Source: DASWYB01 sp036405195 (GTDB taxonomy: Bacteria > Patescibacteriota > UBA1384 > 2-12-FULL-50-11 > DASWYB01). From it: 6,147 nt of DNA. The first letter of the stretch is position 1; every line of letters starts with the position of its first letter. The DNA is taken from assembly GCA_036405195.1 (NCBI GenBank), contig DASWYB010000085.1, positions 1 through 6,147 of the forward strand, given 5' to 3'. The position numbers and the translations under genes were made by a program. The notes beneath the pieces were generated by a model. It saw only the letters and a list, made by a program, of their open reading frames with translations. It was not told the origin of the DNA and did no database searches. Shown in pieces: positions 1 through 5,687 of this stretch.

Positions 1-2
1 AG

Positions 3-3000
3 CTTCAAGCCGTTGAGACGATCGACGGTCCGGTGATGGTGCTTGCCGGACCGGGAACCGGTAAGACGCAAGTGCTCGCTTTTCGAATTGCCGAAATTTT
101 GCAGCAAACCGATGTCCATCCCCGCAACATATTAGCCCTTACCTTCACGGAAAGCGGGGTTGTGGCGATGCGTGAGCGCTTAGTTTCGTTAATTGGCGTT
201 ACTGCCTACGGAGTCGGTATTTATACCTTCCACAGTTTTGCTAACCGGGTCATCAACGATGCTGGTGCAGAATTTTATAAGAGCCATTCTCTTGACCCGA
301 TCGACGATATCACGCAGCTTAAACTAATCATCCGGCTGATTGATGAAGTCAATAACGAACGTTTGCGTCCTATTCGTGCCCCCTATTTTTATGTAAAGCC
401 GATTATTCATTCAATTAAGAGCCTAAAAAATGAAGGCGTGTCGCCTGATCGTTTGCGGACGCTCTGCCGCGAAGAAATCACGACGTTAGAAACGAGCGAC
501 GAATCCATTAGTAAGTCGGGTAAAAATAAAGGTGGCTTAAAGCAATCTGTAAAAGATAAAATAGAACGCCTCGAGCGCAGTGCTGCCCTGGCTGATATTT
601 ACGAACGCTATGAAGCAGAAATTACCGAGCGTGGCTTATACGATTACGAAGACATGATTCTTTTTGTGATTAAAAGCTTCCAAGAAAATCCAAGTTTAAA
701 AGCGCAGTACCAAGAGCAGTTTCAGTACATCTTAGTGGATGAATACCAAGATACGAATAACGCCCAAAATACCTTGGTGCGTTCCCTATGTGATTACTTT
801 GAATCTCCCAACCTGTTTGTGGTAGGGGATGATAAGCAGTCGATTTATCGTTTTCAGGGCGCATCGATGGCAAACCTGCTCAACTTTTTGGAGTGGTATC
901 CTGACGCAACGTTAATTAGTTTGCGTCAAAACTATCGTAGTGGCCAACCTATTTTAGATAATGCGCATACTTTAATTTCGAGCAATACCGAGCAGTTAAC
1001 CAAAGTTATACCTTCCATTCACAGTGAGCTTACGGCCCAATTTAGTGAGGCAAAAGTTATTTTTACTCCTTATACTACGGCCGACAAAGAAGCTTTGGGG
1101 GTGGTGCAGGGAATAAAGGCATTACTAGCGCAAGGGGTCAAAGCTTCTGAGATTTCCGTTATTTATCGTGAGAATAGCGAAGCGGCTTCTTTTACGGATT
1201 TACTTGCACGCCAAGGCATTCCGTTTCACTTAGAGGCAGGCAACAATGTTCTCAAGGATCCTGATGTAAGACAGCTATTAAACATCCTAGAATTAACGCA
1301 TAACCCTGATAATGAGATGGCGCTCTTTCGGTTATTGCACGCGCCATATAGTGGGATTGAAACTCGGGATCTGATCACCCTGGGACGATGGCGAAAGCAA
1401 CAACGGACGACGTGGACCAAATTACTTGCCGGGGACTGCCCGGAAACCGATGTCCCTATCAACGACTGGTCGTGTTTCCAGACGTTAAAGCATAAAGTGG
1501 AAGCGTGGCATCGCTATTCGTTGCAGCATAACTTGGGAGATACGGTTGAGCATGTCTTTTTAGATTCAGGATTTTTGGCTCATGTCATGCAACAACACGA
1601 TCATATGGATCGCTTACATCGGGTCCGCTGTTTCTTCGATGAAATAAAAAGTATTATGACATCGGTTAACTTTGCCACGCTTGATGACCTGTTTGAACGT
1701 TTGGAAATTCGCCAGACGTATAACTTAGCTCTGATTCCTTCTCCTCTTTCAGAGCGCAGTGACGACGCAATTCGACTGATGACTTCTCATAAGTCGAAAG
1801 GCTTAGAGTTTGAATATGTCTTTGTGCCGCATTTTTATGATGGGCTATGGAGTAACGGCCGTAAAAGCGAACTCATTTCTCTCCCGGAAGGGATTGTCCC
1901 ACATCACCAAGAGTCGGATGAGCAAGCGATCCAAGAAGAACGGCGCCTCTTTTATGTTGCACTAACTCGTGCCAAAAAAGCTGTTTTCTTATCGTATTCA
2001 GAACTCGATGCGGCCAACAAAAAACTTCTTCCCTGCCAATTTCTGACCGAGTTGAACTCCGTGACTACTGCTGCTCCTGTTGCCACCAACCTTATGCCTA
2101 TAACGGCGTTCTTTTCACCAATCCAAACCCACTTTGTAGAAGAGACGAGTAAGGCCTATTTACGAGATATTGTTACCAAGCAATCTATTACCCCCACAGG
2201 GCTCAATACATTTTTAACGTGTCCTTTGGAATACCTCTATAAAGATGTCTACTGCATTCCTGGAGTCCGGGAGGCGTTTCAGGCTTATGGAACGGCCATC
2301 CATAAAGCTCTTGAGATGTGGGGAAACTGGAGCAAGACGGGGGCTCATGATTTTGGTTTGGCCAGCATTTTATCGGTCTTTACCGAAACACTTGTGAAGG
2401 AAGGTTTAACGCAGGACGAAGTAAATCGATATCAGCGACTCGGGGAAGATGTGCTCACGGCTTACTATCAGGAGTTTGCGCTGGGTTGGGTTCCTCCTTT
2501 AGCGACCGAATACAGTTTTACTCCTCACGGCGTACTTCTGGATGGCAGGATTCCTATCACCGGCAAAATTGACAAGATAGAACCAATCAAAGGTTCAAAG
2601 CACGTCCGGGTGATCGATTATAAAACTGGTCGCGTAAAGTCACGTAATGAAATCGAGGGTAATACGGCCTCCAGTGACGGAGATTACAAGCGTCAGTTAG
2701 TCTTCTATGCGGTATTAGCAGAATCCGATCCGTTTTTCCCCTATACGATCGGGGAGTGTGCTCTCTCGTTTATTGATGATCAGAAAAAGTTTACAACCGA
2801 AGTCTTCGAAATAACAAAGCAAGAAAAAGATGAGCTACGGGAGCTGATCCGAAATATTTATGCCGAAATAACTTCATTAAACTTTATTCATACGCCGCAC
2901 AAGCAGTCCTTTAATAAAGGCGAGAGCCTGTGTGATCTGCTACGATCAGACATGCTTACCGGGTTACCAGCAACACCTGCGAGCATGCAAGAATCGGCTC

Positions 3001-3005
3001 TCTAG
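3..3005 (+). CDS. UvrD/Rep-family ATP-dependent DNA helicase with C-terminal RecB-like nuclease domain (5' partial)
   Basis: This is a superfamily 1A helicase fused to a nuclease, expected to unwind and trim DNA ends in recombinational repair in the cytoplasm. The frame is open to the window edge. The GTG/ATG at 33/36 is internal, because the preceding codons read LQAVETIDGP, the end of the Q motif, so probably only 10-20 residues are missing. Helicase motifs in order are: Walker A GPGTGKT (48-68), motif II DEYQDT (738-755), motif III GDDKQSIYRFQGA (825-863), motif IV QNYRSG (927-944), motif V TSHKSKGLEFEYVF (1782-1823) and motif VI RRLFYVALTRAK (1941-1976). The nuclease follows, with GTAIH (2289-2303), GKID (2562-2573), DYK (2616-2624) and QLVFY (2694-2708), the usual RecB-family set. 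A lone Cys lies in TCPLEYLY near 2217, but the three-Cys C-terminal cluster of iron-sulfur relatives is absent. The total of about 1,000 residues is normal for such fusions. Family assignment is secure; the exact pathway is inferred. Confidence 0.95.
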   Translation, partial: LQAVETIDGPVMVLAGPGTGKTQVLAFRIAEILQQTDVHPRNILALTFTESGVVAMRERLVSLIGVTAYGVGIYTFHSFANRVINDAGAEFYKSHSLDPIDDITQLKLIIRLIDEVNNERLRPIRAPYFYVKPIIHSIKSLKNEGVSPDRLRTLCREEITTLETSDESISKSGKNKGGLKQSVKDKIERLERSAALADIYERYEAEITERGLYDYEDMILFVIKSFQENPSLKAQYQEQFQYILVDEYQDTNNAQNTLVRSLCDYFESPNLFVVGDDKQSIYRFQGASMANLLNFLEWYPDATLISLRQNYRSGQPILDNAHTLISSNTEQLTKVIPSIHSELTAQFSEAKVIFTPYTTADKEALGVVQGIKALLAQGVKASEISVIYRENSEAASFTDLLARQGIPFHLEAGNNVLKDPDVRQLLNILELTHNPDNEMALFRLLHAPYSGIETRDLITLGRWRKQQRTTWTKLLAGDCPETDVPINDWSCFQTLKHKVEAWHRYSLQHNLGDTVEHVFLDSGFLAHVMQQHDHMDRLHRVRCFFDEIKSIMTSVNFATLDDLFERLEIRQTYNLALIPSPLSERSDDAIRLMTSHKSKGLEFEYVFVPHFYDGLWSNGRKSELISLPEGIVPHHQESDEQAIQEERRLFYVALTRAKKAVFLSYSELDAANKKLLPCQFLTELNSVTTAAPVATNLMPITAFFSPIQTHFVEETSKAYLRDIVTKQSITPTGLNTFLTCPLEYLYKDVYCIPGVREAFQAYGTAIHKALEMWGNWSKTGAHDFGLASILSVFTETLVKEGLTQDEVNRYQRLGEDVLTAYYQEFALGWVPPLATEYSFTPHGVLLDGRIPITGKIDKIEPIKGSKHVRVIDYKTGRVKSRNEIEGNTASSDGDYKRQLVFYAVLAESDPFFPYTIGECALSFIDDQKKFTTEVFEITKQEKDELRELIRNIYAEITSLNFIHTPHKQSFNKGESLCDLLRSDMLTGLPATPASMQESAL

Positions 3006-3034
3006 ACACCTAGTGTCCACCATACTACACTGGG
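3005..3034. repeat. Overlapping alternative hairpins just after the helicase stop
   Basis: Two mutually exclusive stems share the arm around GTGT at 3013-3016. One is GACAC (3005-3009) with GTGTC (3013-3017), with a 3-nt loop. The other is CCTAGTGT (3009-3016) with ACACTGGG (3027-3034), 8 pairs including one G-U, with a 10-nt loop. No T-tract follows, so this is not a typical intrinsic terminator. It lies in the 62-bp gap before the Nramp gene and could be an operator, a leader structure or an mRNA-end stabiliser. Function is unknown. Confidence 0.4.
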
Positions 3035-3055
3035 AATACAGAATTGTTTTCTCCC

Positions 3056-3061
3056 AGGAGG
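3056..3061 (+). promoter_or_regulatory. Ribosome binding site AGGAGG that sets the Nramp start
   Basis: A perfect AGGAGG lies 6 nt before the ATG at 3068. The frame also contains a TTG at 3044, but starting there would place this Shine-Dalgarno inside the coding sequence, so 3068 is the start. Confidence 0.85.
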
Positions 3062-3067
3062 GCTCTC

Positions 3068-4420
3068 ATGGACGATCTTGTTAAAAAGGTGGTTGAATCT
3101 CCCGCACGTGCCGTAGATGATTTTGTGGCAGTTGCCAATTCTCCCCGTTACAAAAAACCGATCCGTATCGCGAAGAAATATTGGGGTGAACTGGGCCCAG
3201 GCTTAACTACTGGTGCCTCTGACGACGACCCTTCTGGTATTGCTACCTACTCACAGGCAGGAGCCATTTTTGGGTTCTCCTTTCTTTGGATGTCTCTCTA
3301 TCTGATACCTTTTATGGTTGTCGCCCAAGAAATGTGTGGGAGAATTGCTCATGTTACTGGTCGCGGAATATCGGGGGTGCTCAAGCAGCACTATTCAAAA
3401 CGTATCGTACGAAGTACGGTTCTGATGCTCTTTGCGGCGAATACCCTCAACATTGGGGCAAATATAGCCGCTATGGCCGCATCGACTCGGCTTGTGTTTC
3501 CTGGGTTGCCATTTACTGTGTTGGCTGTTTTCTTCACGCTCCTTTCTCTTATTTTGCAAATTAGCATGCCTTATTCTCGGTATGAGAAGTTTCTGAAATA
3601 TCTGACGCTTGTTCTTTTTGCGTATATCATCACCGCCTTTCTTATCCGTGCTGATTGGGCCGAGGTGATACGTCATACGGTTCAGCCGCACTTCATATTT
3701 ACCAAGGACGGTATCTTTATGATGACCGCGATTGTTGGGACAACTATTTCGCCTTACCTGTTTTACTGGCAGGCTTCGCAGGTTATTGAACAGCAACGAG
3801 AGGAATATGGGCGGAAAACGCTTACTTCACTCGCCGGCACGAACGCTAAAGAAATCAGTTTGATGCGTAAAGACGTTACCACCGGAATGGTTTTCTCTAA
3901 TATTGTCATGTTCTTTATTATTGCTGTGGCGGGTACTGTCCTCATGCCAAAGGGAATTACTATTGATACTGCGGCAGATGCTGCCCAAGCCTTGCGTCCA
4001 CTTGCAGGGGATTTCGCGTTCTTACTCTTTGCTATCGGAATTGTGGGTACGGGTATGCTCGCGATTCCCGTCTTGGCCGGCTCGGCGTCGTACGCTTTTT
4101 CTGAGGCATTTTCGCTCAATCATGGTCTCGATAAACAGCTCAAACGGGCGTATGGCTTTTATGGCGTAATTATACTTTCGATGGGAATCGGCCTGTTGAT
4201 TAACTTTTTGGGAATCCACCCCATTAAGGCCCTTATTTACTCGGCTGTTATTAATGGCCTCGTGGCTCCTGTTCTCTTAACGCTCATACTTCTCGTTGCT
4301 AATAACCACAAGATTATGGGTGAATGGAAAAATGGCCCGGTTAGTAATATTCTTGGGTGGTTTATTACTATTATTATGTACATTGCAGGTATTGCAACAC
4401 TCTGGGGAATGTTCTTTTAA
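3068..4420 (+). CDS. Nramp-family (SLC11-fold) divalent metal transporter, divergent metal-site branch
   Basis: This is a 450-residue inner-membrane transporter of the Nramp (LeuT-fold) family, whose members import Mn2+, Fe2+ or, in the NRMT branch, Mg2+ using a proton or other driving force. About 40 hydrophilic residues precede 10-11 predicted helices. Helix 1 carries GPGLTTGASDDDPSGIAT (residues 43-60), where canonical Nramps have DPGN: the aspartate is kept (D54) but the asparagine is G57. Helix 6 carries GTTISPYLFYWQASQ (224-238) in place of the canonical MPHN motif, so the metal-binding methionine is S228 and the histidine is Y230. Both changes are typical of an outgroup branch of the family, so the ion cannot be assumed to be manganese. 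The ATG has a perfect AGGAGG 6 nt upstream. The gene lies 62 bp after the helicase in the same direction, with no clear promoter or terminator between them. Family is confident; substrate is uncertain. Confidence 0.93.
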   Translation: MDDLVKKVVESPARAVDDFVAVANSPRYKKPIRIAKKYWGELGPGLTTGASDDDPSGIATYSQAGAIFGFSFLWMSLYLIPFMVVAQEMCGRIAHVTGRGISGVLKQHYSKRIVRSTVLMLFAANTLNIGANIAAMAASTRLVFPGLPFTVLAVFFTLLSLILQISMPYSRYEKFLKYLTLVLFAYIITAFLIRADWAEVIRHTVQPHFIFTKDGIFMMTAIVGTTISPYLFYWQASQVIEQQREEYGRKTLTSLAGTNAKEISLMRKDVTTGMVFSNIVMFFIIAVAGTVLMPKGITIDTAADAAQALRPLAGDFAFLLFAIGIVGTGMLAIPVLAGSASYAFSEAFSLNHGLDKQLKRAYGFYGVIILSMGIGLLINFLGIHPIKALIYSAVINGLVAPVLLTLILLVANNHKIMGEWKNGPVSNILGWFITIIMYIAGIATLWGMFF

Positions 4421-4423
4421 GTA

Positions 4424-4452
4424 TTGATTATTTTAAGTTTTCATGATAGGAT
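4424..4452 (+). promoter_or_regulatory. Candidate sigma70 promoter for the 137-residue membrane protein gene
   Basis: TTGATT (4424-4429) and TAGGAT (4447-4452) are separated by exactly 17 nt, just after the Nramp stop codon. Transcription would start near 4459, giving a leader of about 40 nt before the ATG at 4501. The -10 is a modest match, and read-through from the Nramp gene is equally possible because no terminator is visible between the two genes. Confidence 0.45.
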
Positions 4453-4464
4453 AAGGGCGCCTTA
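4452..4464. repeat. Small palindrome at the predicted transcription start
   Basis: TAAGG (4452-4456) and CCTTA (4460-4464) are perfect inverted arms around GCG. They touch the last base of the candidate -10 and cover the expected start of transcription, where a repressor operator would be effective. The arms are only 5 bp, so chance is possible. Confidence 0.3.
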
Positions 4465-4474
4465 AAACAGTATG

Positions 4475-4488
4475 CAGCCGCACGGCTG
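4475..4488 (+). repeat. Leader hairpin just before the ribosome binding site
   Basis: CAGCC (4475-4479) pairs with GGCTG (4484-4488) around a GCAC loop. The sequence is a perfect 6-bp inverted repeat around CA if the full arms are counted. It ends 1 nt before the GGAG at 4490-4493, so it could affect ribosome access. No role is shown. Confidence 0.35.
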
Positions 4489-4500
4489 TGGAGAAAAATC

Positions 4501-4914
4501 ATGCCTTCGTGGGTGTTCGGTGTAGGGGCGGTAGCCTTGCTGCTGGGCTTGGTTTGTATCTGTATGTCGCAGCGAGCCCTGCGGATATTTGGCCAGGGAG
4601 TGTTGGTGATCGCTGCATATTGGATGGCTGTGATCTTTATTACAGAGTTGCCCCTCATTCTTCTTGACCTTATTGTCACGGGGGTTAAGATGGCGGGAAC
4701 GGCTGGTATCGACTGGCTAAAAGGCTTTGTGGGCATCAAGCCCCAAGGCGTAAATGCGGCGGAGTTGGTCTTCGTCTTTCTCAAACCTTCGTTGGTTCTC
4801 TTTCTCCTCGCGCGGGCAGGCTTACGCTTCGCGCAGATCATTGAGTCAGCGATTGTGGAAGATCAGACGGTACTCCAAACCCTCCGGGAATCCCGTCATA
4901 TTCGCTGGTACTAA
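4501..4914 (+). CDS. Small membrane protein of unknown function, 137 residues
   Basis: I do not recognise the family. The protein is strongly hydrophobic. One helix spans about residues 4-23, a second about 31-48 may continue into a further hydrophobic stretch to about 60 after an E-L-P break, and another spans about 87-104. It ends in a charged tail of about 30 residues rich in Arg, Glu and Gln that should be soluble. GGAG at 4490-4493 lies 7 nt before the ATG. The gene follows the Nramp gene by 80 bp on the same strand and is closed by a strong terminator. An open frame of the same length on the opposite strand (4428-4841) has no ribosome binding site and reads as a Lys/Arg/Thr/Pro-rich shadow, so the + strand reading is preferred. 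A link to metal transport is possible from position only. Confidence 0.75.
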   Translation: MPSWVFGVGAVALLLGLVCICMSQRALRIFGQGVLVIAAYWMAVIFITELPLILLDLIVTGVKMAGTAGIDWLKGFVGIKPQGVNAAELVFVFLKPSLVLFLLARAGLRFAQIIESAIVEDQTVLQTLRESRHIRWY

Positions 4915-4941
4915 CCAACCAGCTCTATCCCTGATAAACAA

Positions 4942-4979
4942 AAAGTGCCTGCCCCGGAAGGGGCAGGCCTTTGCATTTT
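4942..4979. terminator. Strong intrinsic terminator, probably bidirectional
   Basis: GCCTGCCCC (4947-4955) pairs perfectly with GGGGCAGGC (4960-4968) around a GGAA tetraloop. AAAG and CTTT flanks extend the stem past one bulged T. TTT and TTTT runs follow on the + side, and an A-rich run (CAAAAAG) precedes the stem, giving a T-tract on the - strand. It sits between the convergent 137-residue and 96-residue genes and can serve both. Confidence 0.88.
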
Positions 4980-4983
4980 AGGG

Positions 4984-5011
4984 CGAGACGGCAAATGACT
5001 ACGTCGTCTCG
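4984..5011. repeat. Inverted repeat across the stop codon of the 96-residue gene
   Basis: CGAGACG (4984-4990) and CGTCTCG (5005-5011) are perfect 7-bp arms with a 14-nt loop that contains the stop codon. It is one of several stems in this transcription unit and lies just upstream of the terminator in the - strand transcript. Confidence 0.5.
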
Positions 5012-5289
5012 TCATCCAGACACTGTTCCATTGCCTGGACGAGCTGGTTGATATCCCAACCTCCCCCCTCGAGAGGGAAGAGCTCTTTGAGCCGGTCCCA
5101 GAGGTCCGGACCGGTGAGAGGGGTGGCAGGATCGTCGCTCGTCGCGAGGACGAGCAGCTTGAGAGTCGTGGCTTCCCCGGCTGCTTTGAATTTTGGCAGC
5201 CGGGTGAGATGCATGATGGCATTCATGATACCGATGTTGCCACCCATGATCTGCTGTGCTGTTACGTTCGGGACTTCTGAAAGCGACAT
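4999..5289 (-). CDS. Unknown protein, 96 residues, in a strongly promoted single-gene unit
   Basis: I do not recognise this protein. It is soluble and apparently mostly helical. An N-terminal part has a Met-rich stretch (QQIMGGNIGIMNAIMHL, residues 13-29), a middle part has LKLLVLATSDDPATPLTG, and an acidic C-terminal part has LWDRLKELF and INQLVQAMEQCLDDE. AAGGAG (5295-5300) lies 5 nt before the ATG. The gene has its own near-consensus promoter and ends before a strong terminator, so it forms an isolated unit. Codon use differs from the helicase and Nramp genes: Leu is mostly CTC/CTG, with ATC, GTC and GAC common, against TTA/TTG/CTT in the left-hand genes. The coding region contains several perfect inverted repeats, so the transcript may act as a structured RNA as well as, or instead of, encoding protein. 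The ribosome binding site and uninterrupted frame favour a real gene. Confidence 0.72.
   Translation of the reverse strand: MSLSEVPNVTAQQIMGGNIGIMNAIMHLTRLPKFKAAGEATTLKLLVLATSDDPATPLTGPDLWDRLKELFPLEGGGWDINQLVQAMEQCLDDETT
5078..5114. repeat. Cluster of palindromes inside the 96-residue gene
   Basis: AAGAGCTCTT (5078-5087) and GGTCCGGACC (5103-5112) are perfect 10-nt palindromes. CCGGTCC (5092-5098) with GGACCGG (5108-5114) forms an overlapping 7-bp stem with a 9-nt loop. CCCTC/GAGGG (5066-5077) lies immediately before. Some of this follows from codon choice (CTC and GAG are complementary), but the density is notable. Confidence 0.5.
5137..5155. repeat. 7-bp hairpin inside the 96-residue gene
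   Basis: GCTCGTC (5137-5143) pairs perfectly with GACGAGC (5149-5155) across a 5-nt loop. It would be a stable hairpin in the - strand transcript. Confidence 0.55.
5176..5204. repeat. 9-bp GC-rich hairpin inside the 96-residue gene
   Basis: CCCGGCTGC (5176-5184) pairs perfectly with GCAGCCGGG (5196-5204) across an A/T-rich 11-nt loop. This is the strongest internal stem in the unit. No T-tract follows on either strand, so it is not an intrinsic terminator. Confidence 0.6.
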
Positions 5290-5315
5290 GACTACTCCTT
5301 GGTGAGGTAAACGAG

Positions 5316-5340
5316 AAAAATATACTACAAAAAATATACT
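5316..5340. repeat. Direct repeat inside the promoter of the 96-residue gene
   Basis: The 11-mer AAAAATATACT occurs at 5316-5326 and 5330-5340, 14 bp apart. The first copy contains the -10 element and the second lies in the spacer beside the -35. It could be a tandem operator, an A-tract curvature element or a duplicated -10; low complexity is the simple alternative. Confidence 0.45.
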
Positions 5341-5347
5341 TTGTCAA
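5319..5347 (-). promoter_or_regulatory. Near-consensus sigma70 promoter for the 96-residue gene
   Basis: Read on the - strand, TTGACA (5347-5342) is a perfect -35 and TATATT (5324-5319) is a 5 of 6 -10, with a 17-nt spacer. Transcription should start near 5312, leaving a leader of about 22 nt with AAGGAG before the ATG. It is the best promoter in the window and predicts high expression unless repressed. Confidence 0.85.
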
Positions 5348-5360
5348 TATATTGGCGTAT

Positions 5361-5411
5361 AAAAAGAAAAACCGTCGCACGAGCTGCCGGATGGCAACAA
5401 GCGTGACGGTT
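5361..5411 (-). terminator. Intrinsic terminator of the two-gene - strand operon
   Basis: On the - strand, AACCGTC (5411-5405) pairs with GACGGTT (5376-5370). After one mismatch the stem extends with three further pairs, including one G-U. An inner TGCC/GGCA stem-loop (5384-5395) lies in the loop. The arm runs directly into a T-rich tract (5369-5361, nine bases with a single C). It ends only 14 bp before the -35 of the next gene, insulating that promoter from read-through. Confidence 0.85.
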
Positions 5412-5436
5412 AGGCTAAGCCCTAACGGGCGGCTTA
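5409..5436 (-). repeat. Mutually exclusive small hairpins between the stop codon and the terminator
   Basis: GTTAGG/CCTAAC (5409-5414 with 5421-5426), TAAGCC/GGCTTA (5416-5421 with 5431-5436) and GCCC/GGGC (5419-5430) share bases, so only some can form at once. The second includes the stop codon of the 82-residue gene, and the first overlaps the terminator stem, so it could compete with terminator folding. Function is unproven. Confidence 0.4.
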
Positions 5437-5682
5437 CTTATGTAGGGCACGGGAGAGTCCCACGAGAAACGCAATTGTGTAAATCACGCTACCCGTAAAG
5501 ACTCCCCATTGCCGATTTCTCCAACTGGTGTAAAACCAGAAGGGTTGGGTGACGAGGCTCAGGACGAACCCGATCCAGTGGCCGCTGGTGATGAACATCA
5601 TCCCGATTGCTCCTCCGAGGATAGCGATCTGAGAAATATGATCCATCACGGTTGGTTTCGTTCTTTCCCCTTTTTTGCTCAT
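5434..5682 (-). CDS. Small three-helix membrane protein of unknown function, 82 residues
   Basis: A basic N-terminus (MSKKGERTK) precedes three likely membrane helices at about residues 16-33, 36-52 and 60-77. The second and third are joined by a conspicuous aromatic/charged segment, QPFWFYTSWRNRQWGVF (46-62). A similar Q-P-F-W...QWG-F pattern occurs, as far as I remember, in small membrane proteins annotated in phages and draft genomes, but I cannot confirm a family. The positive N-terminus suggests it faces the cytoplasm. GGAG, within the GGGAG at the end of the preceding gene, lies 9 nt before the ATG. The start is 5 nt after that gene's stop, so the two are almost certainly co-transcribed and perhaps translationally coupled. 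A strong terminator follows. Confidence 0.72.
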   Translation of the reverse strand: MSKKGERTKPTVMDHISQIAILGGAIGMMFITSGHWIGFVLSLVTQPFWFYTSWRNRQWGVFTGSVIYTIAFLVGLSRALHK

Positions 5683-5687
5683 TCTCT

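Noticed and set aside
33..38. GTG/ATG at 33-38 as the true start of the helicase
   Set aside because: The frame is open upstream to the window edge and already encodes the end of the conserved Q motif, so the real start lies before the window.
3044..3067. TTG start for the Nramp gene at 3044
   Set aside because: The AGGAGG Shine-Dalgarno lies inside this extension and is spaced perfectly for the ATG at 3068.
3006..3067. MntR/Fur-type operator or manganese riboswitch before the Nramp gene
   Set aside because: The 62-bp gap does not match the operator consensus sequences I know and is too short for a yybP-ykoY riboswitch.
4428..4841. A - strand open frame of 137 codons opposite the membrane protein gene
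   Set aside because: It has no ribosome binding site, its translation is a low-quality Lys/Arg/Thr/Pro mix, and it overlaps a convincing hydrophobic + strand gene with a good Shine-Dalgarno and terminator.
5012..5380. A longer - strand frame (122 codons) overlapping the 96-residue gene
   Set aside because: It starts inside the terminator/promoter region upstream of the predicted transcription start and reads as a Ser/Arg/Pro-rich shadow. The 96-residue frame has the ribosome binding site.
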